64,000 bases of DNA from Pyrus communis (GCF_963583255.1 NC_084808.1:13973201-14037200), one strand, 5' to 3'; counted from the first letter of the stretch, positions 9,661 to 21,493 are shown. Program-made: numbers and translations. Notes: generated by a model not told the origin, from the letters alone.

Positions 9661-11835
9661 TGTGACATCCCGTCCCGAGATTATAAAAAACGTACGTGTG
9701 AATTTACCTTTTTACCCCTAGTTCGTTACATTTACGTTTAGTGTTGTTTGTGTGGTGTGGCATGTGTTGGACCACACACACACTCACACACATTGTCTCT
9801 CACTCTCCCGTGTTTTCCTCTCCCACTGTCTCTTTTCTGTCACTTCTCTCTCTCTCTCTCTCTCTCTCCCCGAGTCCTCCATCATTCTTCTTCTTCCTTC
9901 ACACTTGTATGGACAAACCCAAAACCCTTCAAACCACCATAGATCGAACGAACCAAGGACATTTTTGGACTCGTGAAGCTCGTACGAGTGCAACCATACC
10001 ATTTTCAGGTGAGAAATCCTTCGTTTTCATGTCGATTCGAGGTAATCCGATTTAGGTACTGTTCATGCAAACTTAATCTAGCATGTTTTTGGGATTTTTA
10101 AGCTTGTAGATGTCTTAGTGAGGTCCCAAGGAGTCTCGGAGTACTTCGTTGGAGAAGTTTGGACGTCGGGATCACCGTGGTCAAAGTTGGCCGGAGTTTC
10201 GAGGCTTTTTCCGGCGAATCCACGGCGAGTTAGGGGTCGAGGCAGGTATAGATGTGTTCGTCTCGTCAATACCTTCATTTTGATATATAGTACGTCAAAA
10301 ATGGTTAAGAAATGAAGAAGTTATGACACTTTGAAGTTTACCCAGAAATTCCGGCAAAACACCCACCGCCGGCAAAACCAGTCCGGCGACGCGAGGAAGA
10401 AGACGCGCGCGTGGGCAGCGCGTGAACAGGGCGCGTGGGGGCGCGTGAGAGCTCCAAATTGAGTTCTGAAAATTTTCACGTGTTCGTGACGTCGTGTAGA
10501 TCACCGTGGTATATTCACACACCCAATTTGAGTAACGTATGAAAAAGTTATGGACGAATGTTTGTGTGTGCGTTTAATTGATGATTTTTATAATCATTCT
10601 TTTATAGGTGAAACTGGTACGGACGACGAATGTAACCAAACTAGGCGTGAGGGTTACGAGCCAGCTACTTATCAGTGAGTGGGCAGTTACTTTTCAGTAT
10701 ATATATATATACGTATGCTTGACGTATTTCCCAGAAAACGTATTTTAAAAGAAATACGAATTAAATATCCTGTCATATATGCATCATATTTTAATATGTG
10801 CATTACCATAATTATGCATACTGTTGCATGGTGCTGAGGAGGCCCAGGTAAGCTACATTTGAAATACATTTGATATACGTACGAAATACATTTGATATAC
10901 GTATGAAATACGTTTGGAATACGATTGAAATACTATCATCACATGCATTAGTAGTGGCATACATTTATATATGTGTATTTGGTGCTGTGGACGCACAGGT
11001 AAGTGCCAGGTAAGTGGTATTCATGTTTGTATTCAGTAGTAGCTTGAGATGCTTAGAGAGCTCATAATCTGCACCCCCGATGTTAGTGCTCCCGCCCGTG
11101 GCCAGGGCACAGCCTTCACGTGTATGTTCACCTCCCGCACCGCATGCTCGCCTTGGATCCAAGTTAGGTGCACAGCCTGTCGTACAGACCACATTAGGTG
11201 GTTCCGACTCGTAGGTGACCCGCGATTTATCGCACAGCTTCACGTGATCGTAGCACTAGAGCATATATATATTACACCAAGCCTGTCGTACAGACCACGT
11301 TAGGTGGTTCCGACTCGTGTGCAGATTCAGTTATTGAGTTTGAGATTTGAGCTCTATATGCAGCCGTACAGGTCACGTTAGGTGACTCCCGGCTGCCAGA
11401 TTATATGTTATTGATGTGAGTTATGCTTGAGCACTTACATTTCATTATAAGTTTCCGACATGGCATATTCTTGAGCATGAATGATATACCCTTGAGCATG
11501 TTGGCATATTTATACATACGTATATATGTTTATTTTTCTGGAAACTATACTTGTTTTAAGGCGAGGGGTTAGTATATTCAAAGAGAAAAGAAGGTTTTGA
11601 ATACATTCGTTTTGCTGACCCACTCAACTTTGTTTTGCGCCCCTCCAGGTTTAAGATATCAGAGCTTGGTGGCTACGAGGAATCCAACGGTGTTCTGACA
11701 GAATGGACAAAAATTAGGACTCACCTTTGGGTGTTTCATCTAGAAATTGTATCTTTAAAGCTTCCGTACTGTGTAAATGGTTACGTCACTCTCACGTGAC
11801 GGCCAGCATGCCCTCCTTCGGGACGGGGTGTGTCA
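9661..11835 (+). repeat. 5' LTR of Gypsy 1 (2175 bp)
   Basis: It begins TGTGACATCC and ends GGTGTGTCA. It contains a (TC)n run (9847-9868) and three small repeats of the type CGTACAGACCACGTTAGGTGGTTCCGACTCG (11170-11390), which differ in each copy. The open frames inside it have no retroviral homology. The copy keeps a GC-rich 12-bp segment near 10431 that the right LTR lacks. Confidence 0.92.
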
Positions 11836-11837
11836 GT

Positions 11838-11849
11838 TGGTATCAGAGC
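11838..11849 (+). promoter_or_regulatory. primer-binding site of Gypsy 1
   Basis: TGGTATCAGAGC lies two bases after the left LTR. It is complementary to the 3' end of plant initiator methionine tRNA, the usual primer for Gypsy and Copia elements in plants. Confidence 0.9.
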
Positions 11850-11879
11850 CCTAGGTTGCAGTTCTGTATATCTTAAGAA

Positions 11880-13152
11880 ATTCCTATTGTCTTCTGTCAG
11901 AACTTTACCGCCTCGTAGAGAGCCACGTCGTTCAGATAAGCCTAGCTTCCCCGATATAGCTCAGTTAAAGGAAACTAATACTATTGTGATTCAGTCACTT
12001 AGTCAACGGATTCCTTTTGAGATTGTTTATAAGTTGAAACTGAATCACTTTATGGAAAAATGATGGACCTAAGGGAGCAAAGCGATGGCTTAATTATTTG
12101 GAAAATACGTTTTGGATTATGCAAGTTAAGGAAATCTGTCTTTTGAAGGTAAGTCAAGACGACTACCTGGTTTCTGAGTATTGAGTTGCATCCAGGTGGA
12201 GACTGGAGGCTTATATGATGTCACCGAAGGAAACAGCTGATTGAAAAAAAAAAAAAAAAAAAAAATTGTTTAAAGAATTGGTTAAGAAAAGGTTTATTCC
12301 TCCGGCATATATGGATGATAATAAGCAAGAGTTTGCGATTTGAGACAAGGAAAGATGACGGCGAATAAGTATTATAGAAAGTTTACGGACTTGCCTTATT
12401 ACCATCCGGATGTTGTTGATAATCCGTCAAAGATGTCTCGTCGTTTTAGGCTGGGTAATAAGAAGAAGTGGCGTTCTTTGGCGACCACTACCTACTGTAC
12501 TTATTACAAGGAGTTTTACGAGATTTTATTAAGAATTAAGGACTCTGAGATTGTGTCCGGCGATAATGATGAAGAAGAATAAAGGAATGGGAATCAGAGG
12601 AATGATGACAAGGATAAAGACCAGTCATCTCGAGAACCTCGAAAGATTCGGAACTTCAAAAGAAGTGAAGCTAATTCTAGTTCTTTTGACAAAGGTTTTA
12701 ATGCCATTGACCAGAGGCGAAGTGATAGATGTATTGGTAATCCCATATCTCAGAGACAAGGTGATTTTGGTAAAGGAAATGTACCTTTGTGTTGTAGGTA
12801 CAATAATGGACACCTTTGAGAATGTAGGCGAGAAAGCAGTGGACGCTTTACAAGTGGATAGATGGGACATAGAACTGCAAATTATGTCCAAAGCCAACAG
12901 AAGTCCTAGTAGTCTTCTTTGCCACAACTAGCGCCGATCCAGCAAGTTCCTGGATCTATTAATGATGGTCAGTTAGGCCGTGGTGTACATGAGCGAAGTA
13001 TTTACACTAATGGAGGTTGTGGGAGACGACAACAAGCCCAGGGATGTGTTAACCACACATCACTGCAAGATACTCAGAATTATTCGGATTTGATTAGGGG
13101 TACGATAATTATTCTTAATGACTTAGCTAGAGTCTATTTGTTATTAATGTAG
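11880..13152 (+). pseudogene. gag and start of protease, Gypsy 1
   Basis: Gag is readable in pieces: a capsid-like part at 12090-12450 (broken by a poly-A run at 12244-12265), a charged linker at 12540-12700, and a CCHC relic near 12785-12830 with an in-frame TGA inside it. At 13090-13150 the frame reads LIRGTIIILNDLARV, the normal approach to a Gypsy aspartic protease, but the DSGATH active site that should follow is missing and the frame ends. No functional capsid or protease can be made. Confidence 0.7.
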
Positions 13153-13830
13153 AAATTTTACGTTATTATTGTTATTGCCTAGAAAGTAGTAGGTAAACGC
13201 GGTTGAGACGTGTGTATGTATTTCCTAATGAGTGGCAAAATAGTAATATTACACCCTCGAGAGTTGTTGCTTACTTATCGAGACAACGATGATTTATCAG
13301 TATTGCGGGCTGCAGACCGTAATATTAATAACTTATTCGTGGATTCGTTAAGCAAGTAAACCAGTAGGTTATCCTATGTTAGTATCGTACTTATTCAGAG
13401 TGCTCAGTAATAGTAGAGTATGTATTGTTGTCAGCTACTTTTGTTCCATTAGATTGTGGATTTCGATGTTATTCTAAAGCATATTATGTTATATACAGTG
13501 ATGAGTTGCAGACCACGCAAGGTGGTACTGAATGTGTGCAAGATATACATGATATGATGAGTTGATTATGAGTTATATATGCAGCCGAGGGCTGAATTGA
13601 TTAGAATGAAAGAGTATGAGCTATGTTTATAGCCGAATGTTGAATTGATTATATGTTATTCCATCATATTCACATAGAGATGATGAGCATTCTGTTATGA
13701 TACTTGGCATGACATACATTCATATTGTCTAGCATAATTTGAGATATATTACGTATATGAGTATATACTTTATTTCCGGGAAACCAGTTATTTTCCATCG
13801 GTCTGGATGACTAGAGATTACTTTTGTAAG
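13153..13830. other. LTR-like, non-coding segment replacing the protease
   Basis: Between the truncated protease start and the pre-RT block lie about 680 bp without Gypsy coding similarity. The right half (about 13500-13800) resembles this family's own LTR in order: CAGACCACGCAAGGTGGTACTGA, then ATATGCAGCCG, then a GGCAT...ATACGTATATGA...TATTTCCGGGAAAC block. That matches positions ~11280-11550 of the left LTR at low identity. No target duplication was found around it. Confidence 0.5.
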
Positions 13831-13831
13831 T

Positions 13832-15140
13832 ATGCAAAGTGGAGTGAGGCAGGCCGTTATTTATGCTGTGAGAGCAAAGAGATTATTATCAAAAGGCTGC
13901 CAAGGATACTTATCTCATGTGGTACTAAATGATGTCACTTCTAGTAGTGCGGAAGAAGTGGGAGTAGTCAAACATTTACCTGACGTTTTCCCTGAGAATT
14001 TACCTGGATTGCCGCCAGTCAAAGATGTAGAGTTCACTATTGATTTGTCTCCAGGTACAAACCTTATATTATAGAATGTTGCCTTTTGAACTAAGAGAAT
14101 TGGAAATTGGTTGATAAAGGTTTTTATTCAACCTAGTACATTATGTTGGGGGAACCCCAGTTTATTGGTGAGAAAGAAAATGGACGTTAAGGCTGTGCTT
14201 TGATTATAAGCAGTTGAATTGGGTAACAATTGAAAACCGTTAGCCGTTACCTCACATTGATGGTTGTTTGATCAGCTTCGAGGTGGTTGTATATTTTCTA
14301 AGATGGACTTGAGGTCTGGATATTATTAGTTGAAGATTATCGGTGAGGATGCCCTTATGATAAATTTCAGGACTCGTTAAGGTCATTTCAAGTTTTGGTG
14401 ATGCCATTCGGAGTGATGAATGCATCTACTACTTTATGAATTTGATGAATGAAGTATTCCAATGATATCTAGACCGATTTGTTATTGTTGCTATTGAAAA
14501 GATTGATAAGACTAGAGTAAAGTATGCTAAACATCTTAAATTGGTATTGCAAAGATCGAGGGAACGTCGATTGTATGCTAAGTTTAGCAAATGCCAATGT
14601 TGGATGAATCAAGTAGCATTTTTGAGATATGTTATATCTGCTTCAGGTATTCAAGTGAATTCTTAAAAGATAGCAGAAATTGAGAATTTAGAACAACCAC
14701 GAATCGTGATTGGGATTCGGAGTTATCTTAGCTTAACAAGCTATCATGGACGGTTCGTGAAAGATTTTTCAGTCATTGCCTTGCCATTGACGAGAAAAGA
14801 GGTTAAGTTTGAGTGGAATGATAATTATGAGTAAAGGTTTCAACAGTTGAAGTATTCCTCACTCATGCACGTATTTTAGTACTCCCAGAAGATAGTGGTA
14901 ATCATGAAGTCTTTAATGATACTTCTTTGATTGATATTGGATAAGTGTTAATGCAGCAAGGAACGAAGGGGAAAAAGGAATGATCCCAAAGTTCGCGAAT
15001 CGGAATGCATGTTTATACAAGAGAATATGACGTACGTGCCTAATGATGTGGAATTAAAGAAAGCAATTTTGACGATGTACACTGTTCAAATTCTGCAATG
15101 CATCCCGGAAGTACTAAGATGTATCATATCATTAGACCAT
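13832..15140 (+). pseudogene. reverse transcriptase and RNase H remnants, Gypsy 1
   Basis: The pre-RT block reads LSKGCQGYLSHVV, then LPDVFPENLPGLPPVKDVEF and TIDLSPGT (13880-14060). RT pieces include LCFDYKQLNWVTIEN (14195-14240), DRFVIVAIEKIDK where FIDD should be (about 14473), LYAKFSKCQCW and the connection-region blocks (14570-14790). The RNase H start (SLIDIG, VLMQQG) lies at 14925-14965. There are more than ten stops or frame changes and the catalytic FIDD box is destroyed. Confidence 0.8.
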
Positions 15141-16188
15141 TTTACTATTGGCCAGATATGAAAAGAGAAATTGCAGAGTATGTCAGTTGGTGTACAGTTT
15201 GTCAGCAGGTCAAAACAAAAAGGAAGAAACCGTTTGGTTTAATGCAACCACTTCCCGTTTCACAGTGGAAATAGGAAAATATCACTATGGATTTGTGTAC
15301 AAGCTTCTTCGTACACAGAATGGTTATGATGGCGTTTGGGTGGTTGTAGATCGATTTACTAAGTCAGCGCACTTTATTCTAGTGAGAGAAAAGTATTCTC
15401 TGAATAAATGGGCTGAGCTGTTTATCACTAAGATGGTGAAGTATCATGAAATTCCAGTAAGTATTGTTTCAAATCGAGATCCTAAATTCACTTCTAAGCT
15501 CTGGACAGCTTTTCAGGAAGCACTTGGTACGAGATTGCTTTATTGTACGGCGTATCGGAATGACACTATTATGAAGCTTTACATGAAAAAATCGTGTCGT
15601 ACACCTTTGTGTTGGTCAGAGGTCGGTGAAAGAGTTTTGGTGGGCCCTGAGATAGTGGAGGAGACTACTCAGAATGTTCAAGTAATCAAGTCTAACTTGA
15701 AAGCGGCCCAGGATCGGCAGAAGAGCTTAGCAGACAGGCATGCTACCGATCGAGTATATAAGGTTAATGATTAAGTATTCTTGAAGCTATCGCCTTGGAA
15801 AAGAGTAGTAAGGTTCGGGAAAAAGGGTAAGCTGAGCCCTAGGTACATCAGACCTTATCAGATCACCGAGTGAGTTGGTGAGGGTGATTACAGGCTTGAG
15901 TTGCCTTCAGAGCTGTCTAAAGTGCATAATGTATTTCATGCTTCAATGCTCCAACATTATGTTGCTGATCCGTCGCATGTAATACCTCCTCAACCGTTGG
16001 ATATTAATCTAGATTTGACGTATGACGAGGAACCGGTGACAATCTTAGATTGGAAAGAGAAGGTTCTGAGGAACAAGACGGTGAACTTAGTGAAAGTTTT
16101 GTGGAGGAATCATTCAGTCGAGGAAACTACATGGGAGACAGAAGATCGGATGAGGGATTTGTATCCTAGATTGTTCTTCGATCACTAG
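15085..16188 (+). pseudogene. integrase and chromodomain-like C terminus, Gypsy 1
   Basis: It starts with MHPGSTKMYHIIRPFYYWPDM and a zinc-binding part (CTVCQQVK), then core blocks VVVDRFTKSAHF and SNRDPKFTSKLW with the second catalytic Asp. After LLYCTAY the frame jumps straight to MKKSCRTPLCWSEVGER. The stretch that carries the catalytic Glu (about 60 residues, present in the sister element at 60590-60760) is deleted. A stop at 15772-15774 precedes the GPY/chromodomain region. The last frame, 15901-16188, ends LVKVLWRNHSVEETTWE and RDLYPRLFF, and is intact. Confidence 0.85.
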
Positions 16189-16244
16189 GGGTTATATTTG
16201 GTTGTTTTGAATTTCAGGACGAAATTATATTAAGGTGGGTAGGT

Positions 16245-18411
16245 TGTGACATCCCGTCCCGAGATTATAAAAAACGTACGTGTGAATTTACCTTTTTACC
16301 CCTAGTTCGTTACATTTACGTTTAGTGTTGTTTGTGTGGTGTGGCATGTGTTGGACCACACACACACACTCACACACACTGTCTCTCACTCTCCCGTGTT
16401 TTCCTCTCCCTCTGTCTCTTTTCTGTCACTTCTCTCTCTCTCTCTCTCTCTCCCCGAGTCCTCCATCATTCTTCTTCTTCCTTCACACTTGTACGGACAA
16501 ACCCAAAACCCTTCAAACCACCATAGATCGAACGAACCAAGGACATTTTTGGACTCGTGAAGCTCGTACGAGTGCAACCATACCATTTTCAGGTGAGAAA
16601 TCCTTCGTTTTCATGTCGATTCGAGGTAATCCGATTTAGGTATTGTTCATGCAAACTTAATCTAGCATGTTTTTGGGATTTTTAAGCTTGTAGATGTCTT
16701 AGTGATGTCCCAAGGAGCCTCGGAGTACTTCGTTGAAGAAGTTTGGACGTCGGGATCACCGTGGTCAAAGTTGGCCGGATCTTTCGAGGCTTTTTCCGGC
16801 GAATCCACGGCGAGTTAGGGGTCGAGGCAGGTATGGATGTGTTCGTCTCGTCAATACCTTCATTTTGATATATAGTACGTCGAAAATGGTTAAGAAATGA
16901 AGAAGTTATGACACTTTGAAGTTTACCCAGAAATTCCGGCAAAACACCCACCGCCGGCGAAACCAGTCCGGCGACGCGAGGAAGAAGACGCGCGCGTGGG
17001 CAGCGCGTGAACAGGGCGTGTGAGAGATCCAAATTGAGTTCTGAAAATTGTCACGTGTTCGTGACGTCGTGTAGATCATCGTGGTATATTCACACACCCA
17101 ATTTGAGTAACGTATGAAAAAGTTATAGACGAATGTTTGTGTGTGCGTTTAATTGATGATTTTTATAATCATTCTTTTATAGGTGAAACTGGTACGGACG
17201 ACGAATGTAACCAAACTAGGCGTGAGGGTTACGAGCCGACTACTTATCAGTGAGTGGGCAGTTACTTTTCAGTAAATATATATACGTATGCTTGACGTAT
17301 TTCCCAGAAAACGTATTTTAAAAGAAATACGAATTAAATATCCTGTCATATATGCATCATATTTTAATATGTGCATTACCATAATTATGCATACTGTTGC
17401 ATGGTGCTGAGGAGGCCCAGGTAAGCTACATTTGAAATACATTTGATATACGTACGAAATACATTTGATATACGTATGAAATACGTTTGGAATACGATTG
17501 AAATACTATCATCACATGCATTAGTAGTGGCATACATTTATATATGTGTATTTGGTGCTGTGGACGCACAGGTAAGTGCCAGGTAAGTGGTATTCATGTT
17601 TGTATTCAGTAGTAGCTTGAGATGCTTAGAGAGCTCATAATCTGCACCCCCGGTGTTAGTGCTCCCGCCCGTGGCCAGGGCACAGCCTTCACGTGTATGT
17701 TCACCTCCCACACCGCATGCTCGCCTTGGATCCAAGTTAGGTGCACAGCCTGTCGTACAGACCACATTAGGTGGTTCCGACTCGTAGGTGACCCGCGATT
17801 TATCGCACAGCTTCACGTGATCGTAGCACTAGAGCATATATATATATTACACCAAGCCTGTCGTACAGACCACGTTAGGTGGTTCCGACTCGTGTGCAGA
17901 TTCAGTTATTGGGTTTGAGATTTGAGCTCTATATGCAGCCGTACAGGTCACGTTAGGTGACTCCCGGCTGCCAGATTATATGTTATTGATGTGAGTTATG
18001 TTTGAGCACTTACATTTCATTATGAGTTTCCGACATGGCATATTCTTGAGCATGAATGATATACCCTTGAGCATGTTGGCATATTTATACATACGTATAT
18101 ATGTTTATTTTTTCTGGAAACTATACTTGTTTTACGGCGAGGGGTTAGTATATTCAAAGAGAAAAGAAGGTTTTGAATACGTTCGTTTTGCTGACCCACT
18201 CAACTTTGTTTTGTGCCCCTCCAGGTTTAAGATATCAGAGCTTGGTGGCTACAAGGAATCCAACGGTGTTCTGACAGAATGGACAAAAATTAGGACTCAC
18301 CTTTGGGTGTTTCATCTAGAAATTGTATCTTTAAAGCTTCCGTACTGTGTAAATGGTTACGTCACTCTCACGTGACGACCAGCATGCCCTCCTTCGGGAC
18401 GGGGTGTGTCA
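16245..18411 (+). repeat. 3' LTR of Gypsy 1 (2167 bp)
   Basis: It is colinear with the left LTR over its whole length, with scattered substitutions and a few small indels, notably a 12-bp loss near 17016. The polypurine tract before it is weak (AAGGTGGGTAGG). The right target copy TTGAT follows at 18412-18416. Confidence 0.92.
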
Positions 18412-18416
18412 TTGAT

Positions 18417-19431
18417 TGTTTAATTTATGATCCAATTGATGGTATGTTGAGCGTGAGATTCTTATTATATAGGTAATGCATAATGTATTTGTCATTTGCA
18501 CCCCAATGACAACAAATCATCAATTTAATGAAAAATTAGATATTCAAAGAGGCAAAAGATGTATATTGATATAGTTTCAAAATTTCATGGTCCATTGTGA
18601 GAGAATTAGAATTTCGTGTAAAATGTAGTTAGTTTAAAAGTTAATAGGGGAAACTTGATATAAGTCCAATTTTTTGAGCCAATAGTAGGAATAGTCCAGT
18701 TTATTAAAATAAGTCCAATTTGTTATATTTAATTATTTAATTATCAATAGTTATCTGTTCAATGATAAGATTTATTATAAAAATCAAATTTCTTCCCAAT
18801 TATCTCTTTGCTTATTTCTTTTTATTTATCTTTTTGTTATTTCTCGTTCTTCCTCCTACTTTAAACCCCATTTATAGATTTTATTTTTAATTTTTATAAT
18901 CAACCTATATCACAGGTTAATTATATTTATCTACCTATATGACAGATTCTTTTTTTATAATCAACCTGTCACAGATTAATGTGTCTTACTTGTAGGTATG
19001 TTATGTTTTTTCTACATTTTAATTAGGTTTCATATCTCACGTATAGGTATTATATACATTCATATATTTGTTACTTGAGTTAGGGTAGAATGTTTTGTAG
19101 ATAAATTTATGTTAGTATATTAGTATTTTTGTTATAAGATATTAAATATATTCTTTTGGAGTTGGAAAATGCATAATATTAGAAGATTTTAATTGATTTT
19201 TAATATTTTTAGAAAATATAAAATGAGTATAAAAGAAATAAAAACATATAATTAGATAACTGGACTCATTCCTAAAAACACTCTACATTTTTGGACCTGG
19301 ATCTAAAAGCCCCAAGTTAATATATATGCTTGTTCAATACAAATTTAATGGGATAGGATCAAGGGACAAATATTTTGACAAATATATTTACACTCCTTTT
19401 TAGCCATTAGATTTTATAACATTCAATGGTC
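18417..19431. other. AT-rich intergenic stretch, nothing recognised
   Basis: No frame longer than 60 codons and no terminal repeats are seen. Positions 18880-18990 hold a short three-fold repeat around AATCAACCTRT...ACAGRTT. Confidence 0.5.
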
Positions 19432-20149
19432 TTGATTAAGAGTAATGTTGAAAATTTGAAACGTTAATGACATGGATGATGACGTGGATTATAATTAATA
19501 AATAAACAATTATATATTATGAATAAGAATCAACTAATAGATTTAAATTCAAAAGGAAAAAAAAAATCAAAACAACTTTGAAATCCAGGAATAGGGACTG
19601 GGCACGAACGTAAGAAGGAGAAGAGAAAATCTATCGTCTTCACTCCATGTTGATTTGATTCGATTGATACAAAACTAAGAATCACACAAAGTGTATCAAG
19701 CTATCGCTCGATCTTTTGAATCATTTTGTTTGGTAAAGAAAACTAAACCCAAAAGCCTAATTCTTCATTTCTGATATCTTTGAGTGATAAATTAGATTGT
19801 GGAAAACGATTTTTTCCCTCATTGGCCAAGCGTAAGAAAAATCTGGACGGGAAAACATATGTCCCGATAAATGGTAATAACACATGGGTTTCTAGAGTAA
19901 AGAGATCAGTAAGGGATTTTTTTACCAAAGATCAGGAAAAAAAGACCAGGAGAAGATCCATATGCGGCAGCGCAATGGAGTCTCCTACCCTCCCCCGATC
20001 TTCGAAGTTCGAACGCTTACGGTTCTTTTTTTTTTTTTTTTTTTTTTTTCTTCCAGTTTTTATTATTTTTAGTTTTATTTATTATTTATATTATTAATTA
20101 TAATCTACGTCATTTAATGATCAAAACCCATCATATCACTCTTAATCAA
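19432..20149. mobile_element. 718-bp non-autonomous TIR element with an internal ORF
   Basis: The left end starts TTGATTAAGAGTAATG and the reverse complement of the right end starts TTGATTAAGAGTGATATG. Similarity continues about 70 bp inward to a shared GACGTRGATTATAATTAATAA block. No convincing target duplication was found, so the superfamily is open; long TIRs suggest Mutator-like. Poly-T (20030-20049) lies near the right TIR. The interior is less AT-rich than the ends and carries an ORF. Confidence 0.6.
19786..20097 (+). CDS. hypothetical basic ORF inside the 718-bp TIR element
   Basis: About 100 codons, with many Lys/Arg (KRKKNLDGK, KDQEKKTRRRS); the tail is translated poly-T and meaningless. 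No family recognised. It could be a fragment of host sequence carried in a Pack-MULE-like element, or chance. Confidence 0.15.
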   Translation, partial: DKLDCGKRFFPSLAKRKKNLDGKTYVPINGNNTWVSRVKRSVRDFFTKDQEKKTRRRSICGSAMESPTLPRSSKFERLRFFFFFFFFFLPVFIIFSFIYYLYY

Positions 20150-20189
20150 TATCCTATGTTTTAAGGTTGACTCATTTTTGATAAAATTT

Positions 20190-20357
20190 CTGCTATCTAG
20201 TACTACGATCTAGTGATTTTTTTCTTCAATTGTAAGTCGAAGATCTTATGTTCAATTCTCGTCAATTGCGAATTTAACTAAATTATTGTTAGTCTATTAT
20301 GGGGTAAGCCACTCCCCTCCCCCTTAGTATAGATAATATCGTTTGTCCAAAAAAAAA
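20190..20357 (+). mobile_element. tRNA-derived SINE, plus orientation
   Basis: It begins with an A-box-like stretch (CTACGATCTAGTGAT) and a B-box-like stretch (TGTTCAATTCTC near 20250), then ACTCCCCTCCCCCTTAGTATAGATAATATCGTTTGTCC and an A tail (20350-20364). A related copy lies on the minus strand at 45405-45530. Confidence 0.6.
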
Positions 20358-20859
20358 AAAAAACTTCCCTATAGATCAGTCAACAGTTTACCAAAACTGT
20401 CGCTCTTACTAAAAGCACATAGCTTCATAACTCTACATAGATAGAACTCGGAAGTAAACTGTAAAAGTGAGTGATTGAGAGAACACGACACAACTATTGA
20501 ATAGATTAGGAATAAAAAATGAATCTAGTCACATTTAAGGGCGGATAAAGCATCACACTGCTAGCTGTACTCGGATTTTGTATATATTATTGCAGAAGCC
20601 CAGAGGAAGTTTAACCATCCTCGTAAGAATTAGAAAAGTAGATTCCTTAATCATCTTTCCAGTGCCAAAAAGATATGTACAAGGTATTTACCATTTCCTT
20701 TGTTGCAAATAATATGACGAAAAGTCTAAATCTAAATAATACAATCATCTGATTTACTAAAATTTAGGGATGTGTTGCATACATTTATAGTTTTATTTGT
20801 AATTGTGGTCAGGTTATGAATTCAGACTACATAATAACATGTAGATATGAAGATGAAAT

Positions 20860-21027
20860 ATTGCAAACAATCTCTTTACCGCTCATTTGCAGATTATCAC
20901 TTCAATTAGATAGTCGTCTCGCTGCTATGGGAGATAAGAATGTCAATGTTCATGAAAAACGGCGCGAATTAGCGTGAATGTTGCCCACTGTATCTCATAT
21001 GGATTCATGTACCATACAAGTATGATG
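20860..21027 (+). pseudogene. Copia post-integrase fragment (same subfamily as Copia A)
   Basis: It aligns with 6085-6240 of Copia A (CTCTTTACCGCTYATTTGC, GGGAGATAA, TTGCCCACTRTRTCTCAT). It is an isolated piece ended by the LTR that starts at 21028. Confidence 0.65.
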
Positions 21028-21493
21028 TGTTGGATTCATCCAATATAAATCAACCTTTAAGTGGTCTACTACATGTAATAGGAATGCAATATCGGAGAAA
21101 TAATGTTGATTGTGATTTGATCTCTTAAAGATATTAATCCTATATCATGTGTCTTATATTGGAAATAGGATTGATGGAATCCTTAATTGACTATAATTAT
21201 GATACTTAACTTAGAGGCTAAGAAAGTAAGTTTAGATTTCCTTTATGGATGGAAACCCTAGCTTTTAGCCTATATATATAAACACCGGTCCCTATAAGCC
21301 CTAGAACACACAACATAATACTTCTCATAGAGTAGTTGTATTCGGCTAGGAGTTTATAGAAGATTTTGGTGTTGCCGTGCCCTTTCTCTTTCCTTGCTCG
21401 AGTACCATGATTACAACAGGAATCAGGTTTGTCACTCCTTCTTTTGTGTTTTTAATTGTATAACCTTATAAGGCTAATAGTTGGTATCAGAGC
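21028..21493 (+). mobile_element. Copia-type LTR plus primer-binding site, interior missing
   Basis: The LTR starts TGTTGGATTCATCC and carries a TATATATATAAA box at about 21272-21283 and a transcribed CCTAGAACACACAACA region. It runs to about 21480. Directly after it TTGGTATCAGAGCC (21481-21494) matches the initiator Met-tRNA primer site. No gag or pol follows, so this is the 5' end of a truncated element. Two copies of CATATGCKTGGCAACACCACCATG follow at 21586-21609 and 21654-21677. Confidence 0.7.

Larger units (their letters stand above)
9661..18411 (+). mobile_element. complete Ty3/Gypsy chromovirus-like element, defective pol (Gypsy 1)
   Basis: Two long LTRs (9661-11835 and 16245-18411) bracket a 4.4-kb interior. 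The target-site duplication is TTGAT (9656-9660 and 18412-18416). The LTRs start TGTGACATCCCGTCC and end GGGGTGTGTCA. A primer site matching initiator Met-tRNA follows the left LTR. The interior shows gag with a zinc-knuckle relic, a protease start, pre-RT, RT, RNase H traces, integrase and a C-terminal chromodomain-like block. Domain order (RT before integrase) and the LVKVLWRNHSVEETTWE type terminus point to the chromovirus branch, close to Tekay/Del. Nearly every domain carries stops, frameshifts or deletions. The LTRs look about 98-99% alike by eye. Confidence 0.92.

Noticed and set aside
9741..10055. Overlapping open frames in several frames in both Gypsy 1 LTRs (also 16325-16639)
   Set aside because: They translate the (TC)n and (AC)n tracts of the LTR and occur in all three frames; no domain and no place for a gene inside an LTR.
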